From an uncultured Streptococcus sp. (GTDB taxonomy: Bacteria; Bacillota; Bacilli; Lactobacillales; Streptococcaceae): a stretch of DNA of 5,693 nucleotides. Under the pieces are notes generated by a model, which was not told the DNA's origin, searched no databases, and saw only the letters and a program-made list of their open reading frames with translations. Positions 1-5,085 of this stretch are shown here, piece after piece; the stretch's first letter is position 1; each line of letters opens with the position of its first letter. The DNA lies in assembly GCA_902470035.1 (NCBI GenBank), contig CABREZ010000084.1, positions 1 through 5,693 of the forward strand, read 5' to 3'. A program made the translations under genes and the position numbers.

Positions 1-471
1 ATCCACATCTGCTTCCAATAAAAGCTCAAAGATGGCATCCGCATCATCACCCGCAAAGACGATAACACCTTTGTTGTCAAAGAGGTAAGATACAGAACCT
101 GAAGCTCCCATGTTTCCGCCGTTTTTACCGAAGGCAGCCCGGACATTCGCAGCTGTACGGTTAACATTTGATGTCAAGGTATCAACGATCAACATGGAAC
201 CATTTGGTCCGAACCCTTCGTAACGTCCTTCTGTAAAGGTTTCGTCCGTGTTTCCTTTTGCCTTATCGATTGCTTTATCAATTACGTGTTTTGGCACTTG
301 TGCTTGTTTAGCACGGTCGATAACGAATTTCAAAGCAGTATTCAATTCTGGATCTGGCTCACCTTTTTTAGCGGCTACATAGATTTCTACTCCGAATTTC
401 GCATATACTTTTGAGTTAGCGCCATCTTTGGCAGTTTTCTTTGCCACAATATTGGCCCATTTACGTCCCAT
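1..471 (-). CDS. yebC: YebC/PmpR-family translation factor (YebC2/YeeI type), C-terminal part off the window
   Basis: The 157 visible codons give the N-terminal two thirds of a YebC-family protein; full streptococcal members are about 238 residues, so the C-terminal part lies beyond the left edge. The start MGRKWANI, without the MAGHSKW opening of classical YebC, places it in the YeeI/YebC2 branch. Recognisable family segments are KFGVEIYVAAKKGEPDPE (about 25-42), RYEGFGPNGSMLIVDTLT (83-100) and NRTAANVRAAFGKNGGNMG (104-122). The family was long annotated as a DNA-binding regulator; more recent work assigns YebC proteins a ribosome-associated role in relieving stalls, notably at proline runs, so a cytoplasmic translation role is likelier. 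The ATG is set by AAAAGGAG eight to nine bases upstream. The gene has its own promoter (513-541) and a hairpin over its ribosome binding site, so it is probably transcribed separately from the lipoprotein gene before it. Confidence 0.95.
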   Translation of the reverse strand, partial: MGRKWANIVAKKTAKDGANSKVYAKFGVEIYVAAKKGEPDPELNTALKFVIDRAKQAQVPKHVIDKAIDKAKGNTDETFTEGRYEGFGPNGSMLIVDTLTSNVNRTAANVRAAFGKNGGNMGASGSVSYLFDNKGVIVFAGDDADAIFELLLEADVD

Positions 472-472
472 T

Positions 473-483
473 GGAGGTTCTCC
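473..483 (-). promoter_or_regulatory. Hairpin that includes the yebC Shine-Dalgarno sequence
   Basis: On the minus strand the Shine-Dalgarno core GGAG (483-480) is followed after AAC by its exact complement CTCC (476-473), two bases before the ATG. A 4-bp all-GC-closed stem with a three-base loop could mask the ribosome binding site in the nascent mRNA. It is short and may be only a weak damper on initiation, or coincidence. Confidence 0.4.
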
Positions 484-512
484 TTTTAATAGTTTACATT
501 TTAATCTTCATT

Positions 513-541
513 ATTATAACACAGTAACCATGAAAAATCAC
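513..541 (-). promoter_or_regulatory. Extended -10 promoter of yebC
   Basis: The minus strand carries a perfect TATAAT (518-513) preceded by TG and one base (521-519), the extended -10 arrangement common in streptococci. With a 17-base spacer the -35 hexamer is GTGATT (541-536), a poor match to TTGACA, as is usual for extended -10 promoters. Initiation near 505-507 would give a leader of about 35 nt before the yebC ATG. Confidence 0.7.
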
Positions 542-582
542 TAAGAAAAATAGTAGAATTCGTTCTCTTCTATATCTTTTAT

Positions 583-616
583 TTAACAGAAAAGAAGATG
601 TTTACTTGTACATCCT
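583..616 (-). terminator. Possible weak intrinsic terminator after the lipoprotein gene
   Basis: On the minus strand AGGATGT (616-610) can pair with ACATCTT (601-595), seven pairs including one G-U, around an eight-base loop, followed by the U-rich stretch CTTTTCTGTT. The stem is AT-rich and the tail is interrupted, so termination would be inefficient. It lies about 70 bases after the lipoprotein stop. No better hairpin was found in the 472-688 gap. Confidence 0.3.
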
Positions 617-688
617 AATCTAACATTTCCTATTGACTGGTTCCTTATGAGCTTTGCCTTTGGAAATAGCGATACTTAACATAGCAAT

Positions 689-1501
689 TTATTGTTCGTT
701 CTTCTCGTCAGTGTTAGTTGGGATGTCTTCCTTTTCAACCAAGTTCCAGTCTGAGTATGTCGTTTCACTCTTGATAGTCAGTAATCCTTTATTACTTAAA
801 GTAGATACTGTCATCTTGAATTCTTTAAGGAATTTAGTTTTTTTGTCAATCTTTACGATCAAGTCAGTCTTGTATTTTGAATCAGGGAATTGTGATAAGT
901 TAAACTGGAACTCGTCTCCATAAATGCTTATTAAGTCAGCATCCTTATTTTTCAACTTGAAGACATAAGCGTCATCCGTTTCTTCTAGAGCTAAATCTTC
1001 TGTTAGTTCATTCAGCCCCTTTAAGAGCTGGAAATAATCCGGGTTAACAATATATTTACCGTCTTTTCCATAAATCTCCTTATCCCATTCTCCACTTTTA
1101 TTATAACGGGTATACATTGGAGTCATTTCACCACCCGGCATCAAGAGTTCTTTAAAATTTTCTTCCCCATTCTCCAAGGTCTTAACACTAATGTATGCCA
1201 TCTCTACTTCTTGCTTTTCAGTCTTATAGATAACTTGCGAAGTCATTTTTTGTTTTTTTTGAATAGTTTCTTCTTTTGTATTTAATGAACCACTTATATC
1301 CGTTTTCTGACGAACACTAGTCATTTTTTCGTTAGTGGTCTCGATTTCTTCTAAAAGACTTGTTATATCCTCTGCTTTACGTGAACTTTGACTTGTTTTT
1401 TTCTGAGTACTATTTCCTTTATTGTTAATGCTCGAGCAAGCACCTAGGCTGAGGGCAATTATAGCCAAGAGGCAAAGTAAGATTGATTTTTTCGTTCTCA
1501 T
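689..1501 (-). CDS. Predicted lipoprotein, possibly DUF6612-type (LolA/LppX-like fold)
   Basis: A 270-residue protein with a classic lipoprotein signal: basic MRTKK, a hydrophobic stretch about 6-20, and lipobox LGAC with the lipidated cysteine at residue 22. Residues 23-43 are a hydrophilic Ser/Lys/Thr/Gln linker. The remaining part alternates polar and hydrophobic residues and is free of membrane segments, so the mature protein should sit on the outer face of the membrane. The C-terminal portion (DLIVKIDKKTKFLKEFKMTV, then a TTYSDWN motif) resembles DUF6612/LolA-like lipoproteins, which are inferred to bind hydrophobic ligands; this assignment is from memory of the pattern and is tentative. 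The ATG is supported by AAAGGA (1517-1512). The gene is visibly AT-richer than its neighbours. It begins 70 bases after tmcAL, with a perfect inverted repeat and a possible -10 (TATAAA, 1530-1525) in between. Substrate and role are unknown. Confidence 0.85.
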   Translation of the reverse strand: MRTKKSILLCLLAIIALSLGACSSINNKGNSTQKKTSQSSRKAEDITSLLEEIETTNEKMTSVRQKTDISGSLNTKEETIQKKQKMTSQVIYKTEKQEVEMAYISVKTLENGEENFKELLMPGGEMTPMYTRYNKSGEWDKEIYGKDGKYIVNPDYFQLLKGLNELTEDLALEETDDAYVFKLKNKDADLISIYGDEFQFNLSQFPDSKYKTDLIVKIDKKTKFLKEFKMTVSTLSNKGLLTIKSETTYSDWNLVEKEDIPTNTDEKNEQ

Positions 1502-1537
1502 AAAAGAAGATTCCTTTTTCTGTTTTTATATGCTTCT

Positions 1538-1566
1538 ACTTTTATCTTTTTAGTTTAGATAAAAGT
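1538..1566. repeat. Perfect 10-bp inverted repeat between tmcAL and the lipoprotein gene
   Basis: ACTTTTATCT (1538-1547) and AGATAAAAGT (1557-1566) are exact reverse complements around a nine-base AT-rich loop. On the minus strand it begins five bases after the tmcAL stop, but no U-run follows it in that direction, so it is a poor terminator for tmcAL; read on the plus strand it is followed by TTTTCTTT, but no plus-strand gene needs one. It lies just upstream of a possible -10 for the lipoprotein gene (TATAAA, 1530-1525; no convincing -35), where an operator would fit. It could instead be an mRNA processing or stabilising hairpin. Confidence 0.55.
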
Positions 1567-1571
1567 TTTCT

Positions 1572-2663
1572 TTACCATACAATCACTGGAACGCGTCCAA
1601 AATTTTGTTCCTTAAGTGCAGGATGGCCTAGCCGATACACCTGATCCGCTTGCTGGGTCAAATTGTCCCAAGGTTCCTTACCGATTCTGGTCACGATTTC
1701 TACTGATTTTTTCAAGCCTTTGAGGTGGGCTTGTCCCTTTGCAGAAAACCCTAAGACATGAATGGCATTGGGAAGAGCTTGATCCATCGCCCCTACCAAG
1801 ATGTAGGTCAAGATGCGGCGGACACGAGCCTTGGTATAGCGCTTGGTTGCGACTTTCTCCACCAGATCTTCCACAGAGTTAGCACTTCGAACAGCCTCCT
1901 TTATCCGGTTGGCCAGTTCCTCATTGACCTGAAAAATTTGTGTCAGATCCGGATGGGTTAGGATTTGATAACGGAGCAGTTGGTCATAATCCTCCCAAGA
2001 CACCTGCGGAGCCGACTGAAAGAGTTGGCTATTGGGCATGAATTTAGCGACAAAGTCCTGATCTTCCTTGTGTAGGCGTAGACTAGTGGCAGAAGCATAG
2101 GCCACTTCTTTTTCTTCTGAATGGTAGCCTGCACCTTGGCGTTGAATAGGCTTGAGCGCAATTTCCTTCCCAGCACAGGCCTTGGCATAAGCCAGCCCTA
2201 GAATATGGTTGGGAGTATCCCCTGTGAACTCCACTCCAGCAAAGCTTTCCCACATTTTTTGGGTCTTTTGTGGATAGGATAAATCGTCAGGAAGGCTTCG
2301 CAGGAAAGCTTCCATTTCTATTCTTTTCTCCGAATAAACTGTCGCAATCGCTTGGTAATCCAAGACTTCTTCTGTCCCAAAGGTCAATTGGTCGATTTCC
2401 AGACGGGACAAAATCTCCACCGCTCCCTTGGCAAAATGATCAGCCGACTGAACAGCCACGAGAAAGGGGAGCTCGACCACCAAATCCGCTCCATTTTCCA
2501 AAGCCATCTGGGCCCGTGTCCATTTGTCTACAATGGCAGGTTCACCACGTTGGACAAAATTCCCAGACATGGTGACGATTTTCACCCCTTCTGCCTGTTC
2601 TAGCAGGTACCTGTGTCCATTGTGAAAGGGATTAAATTCTGCAATAATTCCTGTAACTGTCAT
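1572..2663 (-). CDS. tmcAL: tRNA(Met) cytidine acetate ligase
   Basis: A 363-residue nucleotidyltransferase-superfamily protein of the TmcAL/YlbM family, which activates acetate with ATP and transfers it to the wobble cytidine (C34) of elongator tRNA-Met, forming N4-acetylcytidine. The N-terminus GIIAEFNPFHNGH holds the ATP-binding HxGH motif at H14-H17. Other family hallmarks are SGNFVQRGEPAIVDKWTRA (33-51), ENGADLVVELPF (56-67), GDTPNHILGLAYA (148-160, with N152) and RQGAGYHS (175-182, with R175), the latter two in segments expected to contact ATP. B. subtilis YlbM is longer, about 415 residues; the shorter form, with a shortened C-terminal region, appears usual in streptococci. The ATG lies 6 bases after the methyltransferase stop; the ribosome binding site is weak (TAGG overlapping that stop, five bases from the ATG), which suggests translational coupling. 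It is probably co-transcribed with the methyltransferase. Confidence 0.95.
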   Translation of the reverse strand: MTVTGIIAEFNPFHNGHRYLLEQAEGVKIVTMSGNFVQRGEPAIVDKWTRAQMALENGADLVVELPFLVAVQSADHFAKGAVEILSRLEIDQLTFGTEEVLDYQAIATVYSEKRIEMEAFLRSLPDDLSYPQKTQKMWESFAGVEFTGDTPNHILGLAYAKACAGKEIALKPIQRQGAGYHSEEKEVAYASATSLRLHKEDQDFVAKFMPNSQLFQSAPQVSWEDYDQLLRYQILTHPDLTQIFQVNEELANRIKEAVRSANSVEDLVEKVATKRYTKARVRRILTYILVGAMDQALPNAIHVLGFSAKGQAHLKGLKKSVEIVTRIGKEPWDNLTQQADQVYRLGHPALKEQNFGRVPVIVW

Positions 2664-2669
2664 GCTGGC

Positions 2670-3410
2670 CTACTTCTGTGCTACGAAGAACCAACGTTTG
2701 CTGGTCTTTGTTGGCTCCTTATCTTCAAAGTCTGCGTACAATTTGAAAGATTTAAAGCCAGCCTGCTCCAATAAGATGTCATAGGTTAAAACTTCATAAG
2801 TGCGTTCCTCATGAACTTCATCGTGCCGACTAAAGGATCCATCTTCTTCTTGGACAAAGAAGGTCAGCTCATGGACGATCGAGTGAGGGGCTTCATCCTC
2901 GTAGGTATCCCAAAGCATGGCAAAGTCTTCCGCATTTTCATGATAAGAATAGCCTGGGAAGACCTCATCTGTCTGGTAGGTCGAATGGACATCAAAAATA
3001 AAGACTCCACCTTCATTGAGGACATTATAGACTTCCTTAAAGACGTCTCCTACTTCTACCTCGTCCTGCATATAGCAGATAGAATCCGAGTAGCAGGTCA
3101 CGAAATCATAAGTGCCTGCTTGCGACAGGTCCAGCATATTGCCCTCGATAAAATCAATTTTCTGCTTGGCTGAAGCAGCTCTTTTTTCAGCAATTTTCAG
3201 CATGTCAGCACTCAGGTCTAATCCTGTCACATCAAAACCAGCTTGAGAAAAGCGAACAGACTGGATCCCTGTCCCACAAGCCAATTCCAGCAATTTTTTC
3301 CGGTCCTTACTTTTAGGAAGATGCCGGAGGGAAAAATCCGTCCATAAGTCATACAGACTATCATCCATGACCGCATCGTAGACCGCCGCAAACGTTTCAT
3401 AAGTCGCCAT
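2670..3410 (-). CDS. yqeM: Class I SAM-dependent methyltransferase, YqeM-like
   Basis: A 246-residue Rossmann-type methyltransferase. After an N-terminal YETFAAVYDAVMDD segment typical of this group, motif I is LLELACGTGIQ (40-50), the acidic residue binding the SAM ribose is D65 in GLDLS, the adenine-contacting motif is EGNMLDL (89-95), and YDFVTCYSDS (101-110) is the motif IV region. Its position after nadD-yqeK-rsfS matches B. subtilis yqeM, whose substrate is not established. The start is chosen because it is the only in-frame ATG preceding the conserved N-terminus, but no Shine-Dalgarno sequence is visible before it (upstream reads GTATCTTGATTT). It is preceded by a 209-base gap holding the rsfS terminator and two abutting hairpins, so it may have its own structured leader. 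It is closely followed by tmcAL. Confidence 0.9.
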   Translation of the reverse strand: MATYETFAAVYDAVMDDSLYDLWTDFSLRHLPKSKDRKKLLELACGTGIQSVRFSQAGFDVTGLDLSADMLKIAEKRAASAKQKIDFIEGNMLDLSQAGTYDFVTCYSDSICYMQDEVEVGDVFKEVYNVLNEGGVFIFDVHSTYQTDEVFPGYSYHENAEDFAMLWDTYEDEAPHSIVHELTFFVQEEDGSFSRHDEVHEERTYEVLTYDILLEQAGFKSFKLYADFEDKEPTKTSKRWFFVAQK

Positions 3411-3425
3411 AAATCAAGATACAAA

Positions 3426-3514
3426 GAGCGTTAAAAGCAAAGAGAAAATAGGAAACTTTCTGCCGTATCGTCAGATACAAAGGAAGTTACTCTTTTTCTC
3501 ACAGCTTTTAGCTC
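3426..3514 (-). other. Large imperfect stem-loop upstream of the methyltransferase (leader RNA or small dispersed repeat)
   Basis: This 89-base stretch folds back on itself almost end to end. The outer arms GAGC/GCTC and TAAAAGC/GCTTTTA pair, then GAGAAAA pairs with TTTTCTC, then AACTT with AAGTTT (one bulge), and the tip is GTATC-TGAC-GATAC (minus strand 3478-3465). The rest are G-U pairs, single mismatches and a bulged AC. It ends about 16 bases before the methyltransferase ATG. No U-run follows, so it is not an ordinary terminator. I do not recognise it as BOX, RUP, a T-box or a known riboswitch. It could be a cis-regulatory leader, a small RNA or a degenerate MITE-like repeat. Confidence 0.55.
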
Positions 3515-3542
3515 GTGTTCAGTTAGAAACCTAACCAAGCAC
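3515..3542 (-). other. 12-bp hairpin abutting the large stem-loop
   Basis: On the minus strand GTGCTTGGTTAG pairs with CTAACTGAACAC around a GTTT loop: nine Watson-Crick pairs, two G-U pairs and a single C-A mismatch. It ends on the base before the 89-base stem-loop starts, so the two could stack. No U-run follows. The matching boundaries suggest one composite element of about 117 bases. Confidence 0.55.
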
Positions 3543-3575
3543 AAGGCTCCATCCTTTCTTTCCATAGAATTTTCA

Positions 3576-3605
3576 ATTTAACCAACAAAACTCAGTTGCT
3601 GCCAA
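3576..3605 (-). promoter_or_regulatory. Weak candidate promoter for the methyltransferase-tmcAL unit
   Basis: TTGGCA (3605-3600) lies 18 bases upstream of TTAAAT (3581-3576), which is preceded by TG and one base as in extended -10 promoters. TTGGCA matches five of six consensus bases, TTAAAT only four. The -35 lies inside the loop and stem of the rsfS terminator, which is unusual. If real, the transcript would start near 3569 and carry both downstream hairpins in its leader. Confidence 0.2.
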
Positions 3606-3613
3606 CTGAGTTT
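3588..3613 (-). terminator. Intrinsic terminator of the nadD-yqeK-hydrolase-rsfS operon
   Basis: Perfect 11-bp stem: AAACTCAGTTG and CAACTGAGTTT around a four-base loop, beginning six bases after the rsfS stop codon. On the minus strand the stem runs into TTTTGTTGGTT, a short U-rich tail. It is the clearest transcription end in the window and separates the rsfS operon from the methyltransferase, though the modest U-run may allow read-through. Confidence 0.8.
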
Positions 3614-3619
3614 ACCTGC

Positions 3620-3973
3620 TTATGCTAGGGCTGCTGAAAGATCGACAGCACTTGCTTCGTGCCATAGCTTTTCTAGGTTATAGTGGGCACGCATTTCTTC
3701 TGAGAAGACATGGACCACTACACCACCTAAGTCAAGAAGGACCCAACCTCCTGCTGAGTCACCTTCGACGTGGCTGGCATTGCCCCCAGCTTCAACGACT
3801 TTCTCGCGAATATTTTCTGCGATCGCTTCCAACTGACGGCTGTTCATAGAGCTTGCGATAACAAAGTAATCCGTCACACTGGTCAAGCTTTGAACATCCA
3901 AAGCCACAATATCTTCTGCACGTTTTTCATCGGCAGCTTTAACAACAAGTTCAAGTAATTCTTTTTCTTTCAT
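3620..3973 (-). CDS. rsfS: Ribosomal silencing factor RsfS (Iojap/YqeL family)
   Basis: A 117-residue protein, the normal length for bacterial RsfS. It binds ribosomal protein uL14 on the large subunit and blocks joining to the small subunit, lowering translation when nutrients are short. Family motifs are SVTDYFVIASSMNSRQLEAI (32-51) and the C-terminal GGWVLLDLGG, VVVHVFSEEMRAHYNLEKLW. Many homologues have LGDVVVHVF where this one reads LGGVVVHVF, a mild variation. The ATG has AGAGGA four bases upstream, a rather short spacing, and sits 14 bases after the hydrolase stop. It is the last gene of the operon, directly followed by the terminator. Confidence 0.96.
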   Translation of the reverse strand: MKEKELLELVVKAADEKRAEDIVALDVQSLTSVTDYFVIASSMNSRQLEAIAENIREKVVEAGGNASHVEGDSAGGWVLLDLGGVVVHVFSEEMRAHYNLEKLWHEASAVDLSAALA

Positions 3974-3987
3974 TTAGTCCTCTTTCC

Positions 3988-4488
3988 TTAAAAAATTGAT
4001 TTGTAATCTAAGACATCCGCAAAACGTTCTGCCCAAATATTTTCATAAAATTCATTAAGCGTTTCTGCCGGAATATCCTCTCCATCAAAGGTTGTGACAG
4101 CTCCTTCTGGAATGACCAGCTTGTAGCCGTATTCAAAGCCCACTTTGACGGATGTATCGACACAATATTCTGTCTGCATGCCACATAGGACCAGTTGTTC
4201 AATCCCTTGTTGATCCAAATATTCTTTTAATCCTGTCTCTTTAAACATGCTATTGTATCGCTTCTGAAATACCTTTTCATTCTCCTGTCTTTTCAACAGA
4301 GGAGATAATTGCCAATCTTCCGAGGTTAAAGCCTCTGGCGTTTCAATATGCTGAATGTAGATGATTTCAATCTGCTGTTTTCTTGCCTGATCTTGTAAAT
4401 AAGCAATCTTCTCTAACAGCTTTTCTGTCTCAAAACCTGTCTCCACGAGGATATTTTGTACATCAATAATGATAAAAGCTGTTTTCAC
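3988..4488 (-). CDS. Isochorismatase-family cysteine hydrolase, substrate unknown
   Basis: A 166-residue protein of the isochorismatase-like hydrolase superfamily, with the expected catalytic triad visible: D9 in FIIIDVQN, K76 in FQKRYNSMF, and nucleophile C109 in CGMQTEYCVDTS. Such cytoplasmic enzymes hydrolyse amides or vinyl ethers, but the family is too broad to name a substrate. It lacks the DxH metal-binding segment (SQDWH type) that nicotinamidases carry after the first catalytic residue, so a PncA assignment is not supported despite nadD nearby. The start is a GTG immediately after the yqeK stop (TGA then GTG), with AGGAG six bases upstream inside the yqeK tail, pointing to translational coupling. 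B. subtilis has no such gene between yqeK and rsfS, so it is a streptococcal addition to the cluster. Confidence 0.92.
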   Translation of the reverse strand: MKTAFIIIDVQNILVETGFETEKLLEKIAYLQDQARKQQIEIIYIQHIETPEALTSEDWQLSPLLKRQENEKVFQKRYNSMFKETGLKEYLDQQGIEQLVLCGMQTEYCVDTSVKVGFEYGYKLVIPEGAVTTFDGEDIPAETLNEFYENIWAERFADVLDYKSIF

Positions 4489-5085
4489 TCACTGCTCCTC
4501 TTTCAAATACTTCACAAAGGCATTGTAGGTTTCAAGGGTTTGGGGATAAATCGGCAATCCTTGGTGAGCTAGGTGTTCGACTGTGCGAGCCGTCTCATAA
4601 GCCACAGCACGATCCAAGGAGACTTGGGCGATGTCACGTGCTTGCTCTACCCCCGGAAAAGCCCGGTTGTGCTCAATGTAATCAGCCACATAGACAATCT
4701 TGTCTAAGGTTGACATCTGATCACTCCCAACCGTATGAATCTCAATACTGCGAAGAATGGCTGGATCTGTCAGTCCTAGATCTTCTTGGATCTTATAAAT
4801 CCCGACCATCCCATGCCAGACATTGTTGCCCCAGTTTTTTAATGCTGGATCCAGCTCATAGCGATCGATCAAGTCCAGAAATTCCTGATCTGATAATTTC
4901 TTGGCGTAGTCATGTAATAAACCGGCTAGGCCAGCCTGCTCTTCATCTGCCCCATAGCGCTTAGCTAAGTCACGAGCGGCCTTCTCAACCCCTAAACAGT
5001 GGGTTAGGCGTTTTTCCGGAAGGATTTGGCCCATTTTTTCGAGCAAGACCTCTCGAGAAAAGCCGAGATAGTTTTCATAGGTCAT
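4489..5085 (-). CDS. yqeK: HD-domain symmetrical diadenosine tetraphosphate (Ap4A) hydrolase YqeK
   Basis: A 198-residue HD-superfamily phosphohydrolase. The likely metal ligands are all visible: H29 (LTHCLG), H58-D59 (GLLHDYAK), H91 (VWHGMVG), H117 (EIHTVG) and D135 (YVADYIE). YqeK enzymes cleave Ap4A symmetrically to ADP and thus remove a stress dinucleotide. The frame stays open upstream to 5214, but that extension lies inside nadD and is not conserved-looking. The start at 5085 gives MTYENYLGFSREVLLEKM and a family-typical length; it overlaps the nadD stop by one base (TAATG) and has GAAGG nine bases upstream. The end abuts the next gene's GTG. NadD and YqeK are paired in many Firmicutes. 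Confidence 0.95.
   Translation of the reverse strand: MTYENYLGFSREVLLEKMGQILPEKRLTHCLGVEKAARDLAKRYGADEEQAGLAGLLHDYAKKLSDQEFLDLIDRYELDPALKNWGNNVWHGMVGIYKIQEDLGLTDPAILRSIEIHTVGSDQMSTLDKIVYVADYIEHNRAFPGVEQARDIAQVSLDRAVAYETARTVEHLAHQGLPIYPQTLETYNAFVKYLKEEQ

Noticed and set aside
494..511. Tiny upstream open frame (ATG-AAG-ATT-AAA-ATG-TAA) before yebC
   Set aside because: Its first ATG lies upstream of the expected transcription start, and the remaining ATG-TAA has no ribosome binding site.
654..923. 89-codon plus-strand open frame over the end of the lipoprotein gene
   Set aside because: It overlaps a convincing minus-strand gene, resembles no family and has no clear ribosome binding site; its hydrophobic look is the complement of an AT-rich gene.
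2270..2603. Overlapping plus-strand open frames antisense to tmcAL
   Set aside because: Shadow frames of a strongly conserved gene, with low-complexity translations and no start signals.
3426..3542. T-box, preQ1-II riboswitch, BOX or RUP element
   Set aside because: No T-box core, no preQ1-II pattern and no BOX or RUP end sequences as I remember them; only the fold-back structure itself is supported.
3988..4488. Reading the hydrolase as nicotinamidase (PncA) because nadD is nearby
   Set aside because: After D9 there is no DxH metal-binding segment, only IQHIETPEA; the protein fits the broader isochorismatase-like group.
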